A stretch of DNA of 34,447 nt from CAZONU01 sp965370045. Its GTDB lineage: Bacteria; Planctomycetota; SZUA-567; JAKLDR01. A program made the translations under genes and the position numbers. Location: assembly GCA_965370045.1 (NCBI GenBank), contig CBDUSI010000042.1, positions 1 to 34,447 on the forward strand, read 5' to 3'. Numbering within the stretch: the stretch's first letter is position 1; the number at the start of each line of letters is the position of its first letter. The notes beneath the pieces are model-generated. The model saw only the letters and a program-made list of their open reading frames with translations. It searched no databases and was not told the origin of the DNA. Of the stretch, positions 11,854-18,430 are shown piece by piece.

Positions 11854-12945
11854 TTGGCCCGGTCTGGCGCGGCGCGAGGCGGGCCGCTGGTCCTGGTCGT
11901 CAACCCCGGCTCCACCTCCACCAAGCTGGCCCTTTTCCGTGGAGAGAGGTGCGCCGACGAGCGCGCCCTGGAGCACTCCGCGCGCCAGCTCTCCCGCTTC
12001 CGGCGCGTCGCCGGGCAGGAGGCCTGGCGCGCCGGTCTGGTCGAGGACTACCTCCGCGACCTGGACGTCTCGGCTTCCGAGCTGGCCGCCGTCGTCGGCC
12101 GCGGTGGACTGCTGCGACCGCTGGCCGGCGGGACCTACCTGGTCAACGCGCGGATGAAGCGCGAGCTCCGTGCGGCGCGCTTCGGCGAGCACGCTTCCAA
12201 CTTAGGCGCGCTGCTGGCCGCGCGGACCGCCAGGCGCGCCGGGTGCCCGGCCTACATCGTCGACCCGGTGGTCGTTGACGAGCTGGCGCCCGAGGCCCGC
12301 CTCTCGGGGCTTTCCCAACTTCCCCGCCGGAGCGTCTTCCACGCCCTGGGCCAGAAGGCCGCCGCGCGGCGGGCCTGCGCCGAGCTGGGCGTCTACTATT
12401 CGCGCGCGTACCTGGTCGTCGCCCACCTGGGCGGCGGCGTTTCGGTGGGCGCTCACCGCCGGGGCCGCGTCGTGGAGGTCAACAACGCCCTGGACGGCGA
12501 GGGCCCCATGGCCGCCGAGCGCGCCGGGACGCTGCCCGCCGGTGACCTGGTGCGCCTGGTCCTTTCACGTAAACACCGCCGCGCGGAGCTGCTGGCGCTG
12601 GTAACCGGCCGCGGCGGGCTGGTGGCCCACCTGGGGACCAACAGCCTGCGCGCAGTAGAAAAGCGCCTGGCCCGCGGAGAAAAAAAAGCCAGCTTGGTTT
12701 TCGGCGCGCTGGCCTACGGCGTCGCCCGGGCGATCACCGGCTGCTTCGCCGCGCTGGGCCGGTGTCCTCATGCCATAGTTCTGGCCGGAGGCATGTGCGG
12801 CTCGCGATCACTGGTCCGCGCGATAAAAAAACGCGTCTGCTTCGCCGCACCGGTGCTCGCATACCCCGACAACCTCGAAATGGAGGCCCTGGCCGCCGGC
12901 GCGCTGCGCGCGCTCTCCGGTCGCGAGAAGCCCAGGCGCTACTAA
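11854..12945 (+). CDS. buk: Butyrate kinase family acyl kinase
   Basis: A 363-residue acyl kinase of the ASKHA fold that interconverts acyl-phosphate plus ADP and the free acid plus ATP. Seen are the phosphate-1 loop VNPGSTSTKLA (16-26), the HLGGGVSVGAH loop (191-201), NALDGEGPMAAERAGTLP typical of butyrate kinase rather than acetate kinase, and the adenosine loop AIVLAGGMCGS near residue 310. The start is taken as TTG at 11854, 4 nt after the ptb stop. No strong ribosome binding site is seen, and the first ~11 residues before LVLVVNPG are not conserved-looking, so the start is uncertain. It is the last gene of the operon. Branched-chain acids are possible substrates. Confidence 0.9.
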   Translation: MARSGAARGGPLVLVVNPGSTSTKLALFRGERCADERALEHSARQLSRFRRVAGQEAWRAGLVEDYLRDLDVSASELAAVVGRGGLLRPLAGGTYLVNARMKRELRAARFGEHASNLGALLAARTARRAGCPAYIVDPVVVDELAPEARLSGLSQLPRRSVFHALGQKAAARRACAELGVYYSRAYLVVAHLGGGVSVGAHRRGRVVEVNNALDGEGPMAAERAGTLPAGDLVRLVLSRKHRRAELLALVTGRGGLVAHLGTNSLRAVEKRLARGEKKASLVFGALAYGVARAITGCFAALGRCPHAIVLAGGMCGSRSLVRAIKKRVCFAAPVLAYPDNLEMEALAAGALRALSGREKPRRY

Positions 12946-12962
12946 CCGCCGTTAAGGAATCT

Positions 12963-12995
12963 GGAACCGCAGATGGACGCGGATAAGCGCCGATA
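12963..12995 (+). repeat. Dispersed repeat type A, copy 1
   Basis: GGAACCGCAGATGGACGCGG followed by ATAAGCGCCGATA: an intergenic repeat with roughly 10-nt phased GAT/GCGGAT units. It is near-identical at its first 24 positions to the copy at 13048-13080. I know similar sequences as common intergenic repeats in several phyla including planctomycetes. Confidence 0.75.
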
Positions 12996-13009
12996 GTCCT
13001 CCACCATTT

Positions 13010-13037
13010 CTCACCACCAAGGCACCAAGACACGAAG
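13010..13037 (+). repeat. Dispersed repeat type B, copy 1
   Basis: The core ACCACCAAGGCACCAAGACA followed by CGAAG is related to ACCACAGAGGCACCGAGGCA at 13265-13284 and to the inverted copy at 13471-13502. It has an internal ~9-nt rhythm. Confidence 0.65.
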
Positions 13038-13047
13038 AACCGCCTTT

Positions 13048-13080
13048 GGAACCGCAGATAGACGCGGATAAACGCAGGAC
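13048..13080 (+). repeat. Dispersed repeat type A, copy 2
   Basis: GGAACCGCAGATAGACGCGG then ATAAACGCAGGAC. It is a second direct copy of type A, and pairs as an inverted repeat with 13139-13170 about 60 nt further on. Confidence 0.75.
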
Positions 13081-13138
13081 AGTTTTCCGCGGCGGGCGTA
13101 TCCCGCTTCACTTGGCATCGATATCCGCGGTCCAAGCC

Positions 13139-13170
13139 TCCATCTGCGCCATCTGCGTGTATCTGCGGTT
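13139..13170 (-). repeat. Dispersed repeat type A, inverted copy
   Basis: The reverse complement reads AACCGCAGATACACGCAGAT then GGCGCAGATGGA, the same motif as the two direct copies upstream. Together with 13048-13080 it bounds a ~120-nt unit. Confidence 0.75.
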
Positions 13171-13263
13171 GCGGTCGGTTCTGTCACGAGCTGAGTCACT
13201 GAACGCCAGTGGCTTAGGCCTCCTGAAAAAAAGTTGTTGGCGCGGGGAGCCCATGTTGTTTCC

Positions 13264-13290
13264 AACCACAGAGGCACCGAGGCACAACAA
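13264..13290 (+). repeat. Dispersed repeat type B, copy 2
   Basis: AACCACAGAGGCACCGAGGC then ACAACAA. It forms a loose inverted pair with the minus-strand copy at 13471-13502, enclosing about 180 nt that contain the stem-loop at 13421-13455. Confidence 0.65.
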
Positions 13291-13420
13291 ACGCCAATTG
13301 CCTGTATCTGGCTGCGTGCGTTCCTGGATCACCGATATCTTCCCCAAACGATGTCTTTTGACATCCTGTCAAACCGTCGAGGTTCCGCCCTCCCTGGCGT
13401 GGTTCTGGCAAGCGATTTGC

Positions 13421-13455
13421 CGCTCGTCGGGCACCTGAAGGTGCCGCTCCGAGCG
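13421..13455. other. Long interrupted stem-loop
   Basis: CGCTCG (13421-13426) pairs with CGAGCG (13450-13455), and GGCACC (13430-13435) with GGTGCC (13440-13445) around a TGAA tetraloop; a 3/4-nt internal loop lies between the stems. No T-run follows on either strand, so it is not a standard intrinsic terminator. It sits inside the type B repeat pair, 8 nt beyond the HTH gene's stop. Confidence 0.6.
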
Positions 13456-13462
13456 ACAAGTG

Positions 13463-13981
13463 TCACCCCTGTGCGTCCTCTGTGTCCTCCGTGGTGAAAC
13501 CGTCTCCGTTGCCCCCGTACGGCTCGTCGTCGAAGTTGGGGACGGCGGCCCGGCGGCAGGCGGCCAGGGTGCGTGAGGCCTCCCTGATCTGGGTGAAGGC
13601 CTCCGACTGGCGGCGGGACTTGTCCTGCTTCTCGGCGAATAGCTCGTTGCGCTCGGACAGCACCGCGTTCTTCTTGCGGCCGCGGTCGTCGGCCATGAGG
13701 GTCTGCGCGGCGCGCAGGGCCACGCGCTCGTCCTTGCTGTCGGCGAGTTTCAGCAGTACGGCGCGGGCCTTGGCGGCGGCCTCCATCGACGCCCGGTACT
13801 GCGCCTCCTCGAACAGCGACCAGTAGACCCGTCCGCTCTTGCGTACCAGTTTCCGCAGCCTTTCCCCGTCGGTGTTAAGCTCCGTCGCCAACTGCGCCCA
13901 GGTCTTGCCCCGAGCCCGCAGCATGGCGGCCTCCTCCAACATCTCCATTTCCGCTTCGGTGAGTTCCTTCTTGGTGCTCAT
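13463..13981 (-). CDS. Small HTH protein of unknown role with a repeat-derived tail
   Basis: A 172-residue basic, mainly helical protein. Residues 26-49 (KTWAQLATELNTDGERLRKL region) look like a helix-turn-helix, of the homeodomain-like type also seen in phage terminase small subunits and transposase-like proteins. Residues 60-145 are long charged helices with possible coiled-coil character. The last 12 residues, GFTTEDTEDAQG, are encoded by an intergenic repeat of type B and so are probably a recent extension. The ATG has AGGGGAG about 8 nt upstream and a near-consensus promoter at 14029-14057. It may be a DNA-binding regulator; a phage-remnant origin is the main alternative. Function is unknown. 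Confidence 0.65.
   Translation of the reverse strand: MSTKKELTEAEMEMLEEAAMLRARGKTWAQLATELNTDGERLRKLVRKSGRVYWSLFEEAQYRASMEAAAKARAVLLKLADSKDERVALRAAQTLMADDRGRKKNAVLSERNELFAEKQDKSRRQSEAFTQIREASRTLAACRRAAVPNFDDEPYGGNGDGFTTEDTEDAQG
13471..13502 (-). repeat. Dispersed repeat type B, inverted copy inside a gene end
   Basis: The reverse complement reads GGTTTCACCACGGAGGACAC then AGAGGACGCACA. It lies in frame within the 3' end of the neighbouring minus-strand HTH gene and supplies its last residues (FTTEDTEDAQG). Confidence 0.7.
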
Positions 13982-14028
13982 GGCTCTCCCCTTTCAATAG
14001 GCCTACGCTCCCATACCAGAACTATCGT

Positions 14029-14057
14029 AATATACACCGATGTTACAGGAATGTCAA
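14029..14057 (-). promoter_or_regulatory. Near-consensus sigma-70 promoter of the HTH gene
   Basis: Read on the minus strand, TTGACA (14057-14052) and TATATT (14034-14029) are 17 nt apart: a perfect -35 and 5 of 6 at -10. The start of transcription would be near 14022, giving a ~40-nt leader before the ATG at 13981. It lies in an AT-rich gap downstream of the helicase gene. Confidence 0.72.
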
Positions 14058-14088
14058 GAGTAAAATCAAACAGAATGCGAGATGCGGC

Positions 14089-14103
14089 ATATCACGCTGA
14101 TAT
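14089..14103. promoter_or_regulatory. Palindrome upstream of the HTH promoter (possible operator)
   Basis: ATATCA-CGC-TGATAT, a perfect 6-bp inverted repeat with a 3-nt centre, about 32 nt upstream of the -35 hexamer at 14052-14057. It could be a binding site for the HTH protein or another regulator. Chance occurrence is possible. Confidence 0.35.
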
Positions 14104-14146
14104 ACAGCAGGTTACGGCAACACATAGGAGGTTGTTCCTGACCTCT

Positions 14147-16543
14147 TTACGCCTCCAATTCGATAGAGTGTCGTTTGACCAATTCTGCAATCTGAAGGCC
14201 GTCCCAGCATTCAATGCGACACTTGCCGGCGAACCGTCTCGCTCCTTCGGTGATGTCTCCCGTCGCCATGAGTACGCCTTTGTGGATGGAAGGATCAGAC
14301 ACCATCGTGCCTGCCAGCTCTCTGGCAACAGTCACACCGACGGCGTTGTTCCACTTCTTGCACTGACCGACAACGCGTACCGGACCGGCTGGCGTTGCCC
14401 AAGTGGCGGATACATCAACACCGCCATCTCGGGTACGACTAGTAGTCTTGACGTGGCCGAAGCCCATCACCCGCCAAAGCTCCGCCATCAGCACCTCGAA
14501 ACCCAAGGGGTCAATATCCTGGAGGCAGGCAAATATCTCTCGCACGGTCTCGCTCTGCTTCTTCCCCCCAGCAGTTTCCGGTTCGTACTCCTCAGCGATA
14601 CCGAGTATCTCGAAAAGTTCTTCCGTTGTGAGTTTCTCAGCCACAGCCTCCGTGGACAAACTGTCTATTGTTTCGTCAAAGAGCCCTTGCTTCTTGCGGA
14701 GGATATCGCGGATGCGAGCGTCCACGGTATCTTCTGCCCACAGGTGGTATATGGTTACCGGCCGAGTCTGGCCGATGCGATGAGTGCGGTCCTCTGCCTG
14801 CCGGGCTACGGCAGGATTCCACCAATGGTCGAAGTGAACCACGTAACTTGCTTCGGTAAGGGTAAGTCCAACACCCGCTGTCTTTGCAGTGGCAACGAAC
14901 ACGGTGATCGATGGGTCGTTCGCGAAGCGGTCTTGAACGTCTTGGCGTTGCCTCTGTCGGAGACGCCCCACATACTTGCAGCTACGCGCTTCTCCCATTG
15001 CCTCACATATACGGTCGACTCCCTGTTCCAGGTACTCCGAGAAGACAAGCGCCTTGTGGCCGGCCGCTTCGAGTTCGTCAACGACCTCACTGAGCCACTC
15101 AGCCTTCACGCTATTCCCGTTGGACGCGAAATTACAGACCTGTTTCAGTTTAGTCAGAAGAGCGAAGCCGCGAAGCCGTTTGCCCTGTTCGCCTTTCTCG
15201 CGACGCAGTTGGGTGATGCCGTGCTCATATATCTCATCGTACTCGGTCCGTTGATCTCCACTCAACTCAAGCCACACATCCTCGTATGTTTTCGGGGGAA
15301 GCTCGGTCAATACATCTTCCTTGCGCCTTCGGAGGAAGAATGACTTGATGGCCTTCCTGGCTTTGGCGGGCGTCAGGCCGTCTGCCCTGAGAACACGGGG
15401 CTTCAGGAAGTTGCAGATTGTCACGAGGTCGTCCAGTGAACTCTCCAAGGGTGTGCCTGTTAGCGCCCACCTGTGAGCAGCTTCTAGTTTGCGAACAGCC
15501 CGGCTTTGCTTGCTCCTGGGATTCTTGATGGCTTGGGCCTCGTCCAAGACCACCAAGTCGAAACCGGTCGGATGCAGACTGTGTATCGCATCAATATCCG
15601 AACGAATGACGCCATATGTTGCGATGTAGACATGAGCCTTGGCGCGCCAGTCGATCTTACGGTTGGCGACTGTTCCTCTCACAACCGTAACCTGGAGGTC
15701 TGGCGCCCAATCACGCAAATGCTCGTCCCACACCCGGAGGACACTGAGAGGCGCCACGATCAGAGCAGACCGCATGGATTTCTCGCGAAACGCAATGCGC
15801 ATTGCAACGCTGGCTTGGACAGTCTTGCCAGTTCCCATATCGTCTGCCAGAAGCGCGTACCGGCGGTCCAACAGGAACTTCACTCCCTCGGCTTGGAAAC
15901 GATAGAGGTGACTGGGAAGGTCAAGTTGGATATCCGTAATCAGGCTTATCGGTGGCTGGAGTATGGGGAAGATCAAGTCCCATATGCTCGGTTCCTTCCT
16001 GCTGGTAAGCCGACCGGAGACCCGCTTTTCTCTGTAGCTCTTGCGATATCCTGACCTATCCTCTGTCTTCGGATCGCCAGTGAAGAGTTCTTCCTGGACC
16101 ACCTCATCTTTCCGATAACGGTTGCCTTCACTCCTTGGCTTCTTCCCCAAGGGCACGAAGAGGTCGTCCGAGATTAGCAAGCTGTCTATTAGGATGTCAG
16201 TTGCATCCCGAGAGCCCGGTGCTTCCAACGAGGCGTAGTTGCTCGAAATGCGCGTGGACCCTATCCCGAGCAGGAGGTCGCGCAGAACCCTTGTCTCCGG
16301 GCGCACGCTGATCCGGTAGGTCTTTGGCCAAGGACGCAATTCCACCGAGTCCCCGGCAGGCTTGGCCAGACGCGACCATGTTCGCTTCCCGAGCCTGTCA
16401 GGCACCGGTAGGACTAGCCGATCCCGCCGGATTTCGTTCCGCCGGGGAATTTGCAGCCAGTCTTGTCGCAGGATCAGGTGCTTTGGACGCTCGAATGGAG
16501 CCAGCGACTCCGCCACGCGCCCAATAAACGGCAGCCTACTCAT
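14147..16543 (-). CDS. SNF2-family helicase fused to a C-terminal Mrr-type nuclease domain
   Basis: A 798-residue protein from the chosen start. After a ~205-residue N-terminal region of unknown fold comes an SNF2/Rad54-like ATPase: DDMGTGKT Walker A (234-241), DEAQ (334-337), LTGTPLESSL, and the C-terminal RecA lobe with QAEDRTHRIGQ (582-592). Residues ~680-798 match the Mrr_cat restriction-endonuclease fold: GFEVLMAELWRVMGF, RDGGVDV with D710, and QCKKW (Q727-x-K729) as the D...QxK active site. The frame is open to an ATG at 16660, but that would overlap the upstream gene by 125 nt. The ATG at 16543 overlaps it by 8 nt, so I prefer it. The architecture suggests a motor that scans DNA and cuts invaders. 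All catalytic motifs are intact. Base composition is visibly less GC-rich than neighbours. Confidence 0.88.
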   Translation of the reverse strand: MSRLPFIGRVAESLAPFERPKHLILRQDWLQIPRRNEIRRDRLVLPVPDRLGKRTWSRLAKPAGDSVELRPWPKTYRISVRPETRVLRDLLLGIGSTRISSNYASLEAPGSRDATDILIDSLLISDDLFVPLGKKPRSEGNRYRKDEVVQEELFTGDPKTEDRSGYRKSYREKRVSGRLTSRKEPSIWDLIFPILQPPISLITDIQLDLPSHLYRFQAEGVKFLLDRRYALLADDMGTGKTVQASVAMRIAFREKSMRSALIVAPLSVLRVWDEHLRDWAPDLQVTVVRGTVANRKIDWRAKAHVYIATYGVIRSDIDAIHSLHPTGFDLVVLDEAQAIKNPRSKQSRAVRKLEAAHRWALTGTPLESSLDDLVTICNFLKPRVLRADGLTPAKARKAIKSFFLRRRKEDVLTELPPKTYEDVWLELSGDQRTEYDEIYEHGITQLRREKGEQGKRLRGFALLTKLKQVCNFASNGNSVKAEWLSEVVDELEAAGHKALVFSEYLEQGVDRICEAMGEARSCKYVGRLRQRQRQDVQDRFANDPSITVFVATAKTAGVGLTLTEASYVVHFDHWWNPAVARQAEDRTHRIGQTRPVTIYHLWAEDTVDARIRDILRKKQGLFDETIDSLSTEAVAEKLTTEELFEILGIAEEYEPETAGGKKQSETVREIFACLQDIDPLGFEVLMAELWRVMGFGHVKTTSRTRDGGVDVSATWATPAGPVRVVGQCKKWNNAVGVTVARELAGTMVSDPSIHKGVLMATGDITEGARRFAGKCRIECWDGLQIAELVKRHSIELEA

Positions 16544-17093
16544 CGCGCTGATTGTGTACCTCTTCCAGAGCGAGGGCAATTCTCTCGAAAGGCTCACAGA
16601 TATCACACTTGCCGAACAACTTGCCAATAGCCTCTCGGCATTCCTGTCGTTCATGCTCATGGTCTGGATGTACAGATACTATCACAGGGTCGTAGCGACC
16701 GCCTGGGGCATCTAGAACCGACGGGCCGTCTTCACCATCAGACACGTCCAAGGCGGCGTCTCTCTGGACAAGCACGACCGGTATCTCAACAGATGGCCTC
16801 ATGCCCAAGAGAACACTGTCATTTACGACCACATGCGTCGCGTTCTCTTTGATGCCCTTCAGGAGCGGCACTCCAATGAGATCCACGTACATATGCTTGT
16901 CCAGAGCGCCCCCGTACAGGATCGACTGTAGCTTGGAGGGGCGTAGAGGAGCAGTGCACCGGAATTCCAAAGGCTTGCTGTTTTCGTCGGTTACCAACAT
17001 GGCTCCCCGAATCGCCTTTCCGTCCTCGAATCTCGCTATGGAGAAAAAGGCGAACGTCGCGCCGCCGGCTTTTTCTTCATCAGTGTTCGGCAT
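16536..17093 (-). CDS. Unknown 185-residue partner of the SNF2-nuclease
   Basis: I do not recognise a family. The protein is acidic, has no signal peptide or membrane segment, and appears globular: a beta-rich N-terminal half (ATFAFFSIARFEDGKAI, GAMLVTDENSKPLEFRC), a helical PSKLQSILYGGALDKHM segment near residue 55-70, then a beta strand pattern around VPVVLVQRD-like positions (EIPVVLVQRDAALDV). The C-terminus has a C158/C175/C178 trio, HPDHEHE and a long helix. The ATG is preceded by AAGGAG with 6-nt spacing, a strong ribosome binding site. Its end overlaps the helicase ATG by 8 nt (ATGAGTAG), so the two are translationally coupled and probably work together. It could be a specificity, sensor or inhibitor subunit; none of these is shown. 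Confidence 0.72.
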   Translation of the reverse strand: MPNTDEEKAGGATFAFFSIARFEDGKAIRGAMLVTDENSKPLEFRCTAPLRPSKLQSILYGGALDKHMYVDLIGVPLLKGIKENATHVVVNDSVLLGMRPSVEIPVVLVQRDAALDVSDGEDGPSVLDAPGGRYDPVIVSVHPDHEHERQECREAIGKLFGKCDICEPFERIALALEEVHNQRDE

Positions 17094-17148
17094 GACATCT
17101 CCTTCGCTTCGTCTTCCGCGGTGATACCAGCATCATTCGCCGTTCCCG

Positions 17149-17164
17149 CGCCTCTTGTGAGGCG
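17149..17164. terminator. GC-rich stem-loop between the secreted-protein gene and the SNF2 cassette
   Basis: CGCCTC-TTGT-GAGGCG, a perfect 6-bp stem with a tetraloop, about 33 nt past the stop of the minus-strand gene ending at 17197. No T-run follows on the minus strand; TTCCTTT follows on the plus strand. It may separate the two minus-strand transcription units, but intrinsic termination is uncertain. Confidence 0.35.
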
Positions 17165-17196
17165 TTCCTTTCGCCCGGTCGGCAGACTTCTTTTCG

Positions 17197-18333
17197 CTAC
17201 TTCACCTTCACCTTGACGCGTTCGACCACCGTGTAGTCCTTGGCGGGGAAGACGGCGCGGCCCAGGCGCAGTTCGTAGTCGCCGGCGGCGCGCGGCGCGC
17301 GCAGGGTGATGTCCTTGGCCCCGGCGGGCACCAGCTTCCAGTGCCCCCAGTAGTCGTCCGGCTTCCCCGCCGGCACCAGCACGATCAGGAAGCGCTTGCC
17401 CTTCTTGACGTCGATGGGCTTGGTGAAGGTTACCGTGGGCGGCTCGCTGATTCCAAAAGTGTCTTTGGCGAGCTTGAGGCCGTACTTCGGGCTGATTATC
17501 GGCGTCGTCTTGGGCGCCACGACCGCCGGGTCGGGCTTCTTGACGGTCGGGTCGGGCTTCTTGGCGACAACGCTGCCCAGTGGAACGGTGACGCTGAAAG
17601 GGACCTCGATCTCGCGCGCGTCGCTCCACAGCACGTAGGAGAAGGTCGCCCTGGCCAGCCGCGTCTTGATGTTGTAGAAGCGCAGCGTCGGCGACTTCTT
17701 GCCGTCCGTTCCCCGGAAGGAGAGGGCGCTGCGGCTGGCGAAGACCCGCTTGTCGGCGCCCTCGTAGATCTGGAGCACCTGGACGTGGAAACCCTCGCCG
17801 GCGTCAACGAACTTGAGCTGGAACTCGGTCTGCTTCTCCTTCTGGATCACGGCGCTGATCCTGACCTCCTGCGTGCCGATGCGGAAGGTGTTGCCGTTGC
17901 GCAGAAGCACGTTCGTGATCTTGCCCTTGCGCACTTTGGTGGCGTGCTTCAGCTTGATGCGGCCCTTTATCGAGAATGTCTTGGCGCCGGCCGCCGCGGC
18001 CGCGGGCGAGGTCACGGTGAGGTCCCGCGCGCGGCCGTCCTCGGCTCTGTCCGACCGGGAGTACCAGGGCTGGGTCGTGCGGTCGGAGCGCTTATCAACG
18101 GGCTTGGCGCCGAGGTCGGTGCCCCGGTCGTCGGTCCAGGAGCCGACGCCGCTCAGCCCCTTGTCGAGGCTCAGTATGGTCCCCTTGACGGCCTCGACTC
18201 GGAAGACGCACTCGGTCCTGCCGTCCTTGACCCGGCTGGACACCGCGCTGAACTTGAAGTCCGGCCCGGGTTCGCCGGCCGCCGCCGCCAGCGCGAAGAG
18301 AAGCGCGAAAATCGCCAGGAATGCTCGACGCAT
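17197..18333 (-). CDS. Secreted protein of unknown family with Pro-Asp-Lys linker
   Basis: A 378-residue protein with a clear signal peptide (RRAFLAIFALLFALAAAAG, cleavage near residue 20). Residues 25-255 are beta-rich without a family I recognise. A linker with two KKPDP-type units (KPDPTVKKPDPAVV, about 259-272) leads to a C-terminal beta-sandwich (about 295-378) with PPTVTFTKPI, RFLIVLVPAGKPDDYWGHWK and GDYELRLGR. That pattern resembles Ig-like domains found at the end of planctomycete VWA-type proteins. AGGGGGGAT stands 5 nt before the ATG, and a near-consensus promoter lies at 18363-18391, so it is transcribed on its own as well as possibly from the lyase operon upstream. Function is unknown; an envelope or glycan-binding role would fit. 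Confidence 0.75.
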   Translation of the reverse strand: MRRAFLAIFALLFALAAAAGEPGPDFKFSAVSSRVKDGRTECVFRVEAVKGTILSLDKGLSGVGSWTDDRGTDLGAKPVDKRSDRTTQPWYSRSDRAEDGRARDLTVTSPAAAAAGAKTFSIKGRIKLKHATKVRKGKITNVLLRNGNTFRIGTQEVRISAVIQKEKQTEFQLKFVDAGEGFHVQVLQIYEGADKRVFASRSALSFRGTDGKKSPTLRFYNIKTRLARATFSYVLWSDAREIEVPFSVTVPLGSVVAKKPDPTVKKPDPAVVAPKTTPIISPKYGLKLAKDTFGISEPPTVTFTKPIDVKKGKRFLIVLVPAGKPDDYWGHWKLVPAGAKDITLRAPRAAGDYELRLGRAVFPAKDYTVVERVKVKVK

Positions 18334-18362
18334 GGATAATCCCCCCTAGAGACCTACTGAGG

Positions 18363-18391
18363 AATATAGCGCCGCCGGCCGCGGATGTCAA
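18363..18391 (-). promoter_or_regulatory. Near-consensus promoter of the secreted-protein gene
   Basis: On the minus strand TTGACA (18391-18386) and TATATT (18368-18363) are exactly 17 nt apart; the spacer is all G/C except its first base. Transcription would begin near 18356, about 23 nt before the ATG at 18333. Confidence 0.7.
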
Positions 18392-18430
18392 CGGCGGGGG
18401 GTGGGGGACGACCTCCTTCCTGCTTGAGCG

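Larger units (their letters stand above)
12946..13462. other. Gene-free stretch filled with dispersed repeats
   Basis: About 517 nt between the butyrate kinase gene and a minus-strand HTH gene. No credible protein is encoded; short open frames there have low-complexity, repeat-derived sequences. It holds at least six copies of two repeat types in both orientations and one long stem-loop, listed separately. No clear poly-T terminator is seen after the operon. Confidence 0.7.

Noticed and set aside
13046..13438. A protein-coding gene in the gap between butyrate kinase and the HTH gene
   Set aside because: The translation consists of repeat-derived sequence (for example ICAICVYLRL) and has no ribosome binding site.
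12963..13502. A CRISPR array in the repeat-filled gap
   Set aside because: The copies are in both orientations, of two types, irregularly spaced, and no cas genes are nearby.
14051..15343. A 430-codon plus-strand open frame opposite the SNF2-nuclease gene
   Set aside because: It is antisense to the conserved helicase and nuclease motifs, and has no ribosome binding site or family resemblance.
16544..16660. N-terminal extension of the SNF2-nuclease to the ATG at 16660
   Set aside because: It would overlap the upstream gene by 125 nt, and the added residues are serine- and leucine-rich without pattern. The ATG at 16543 gives a normal coupled overlap.
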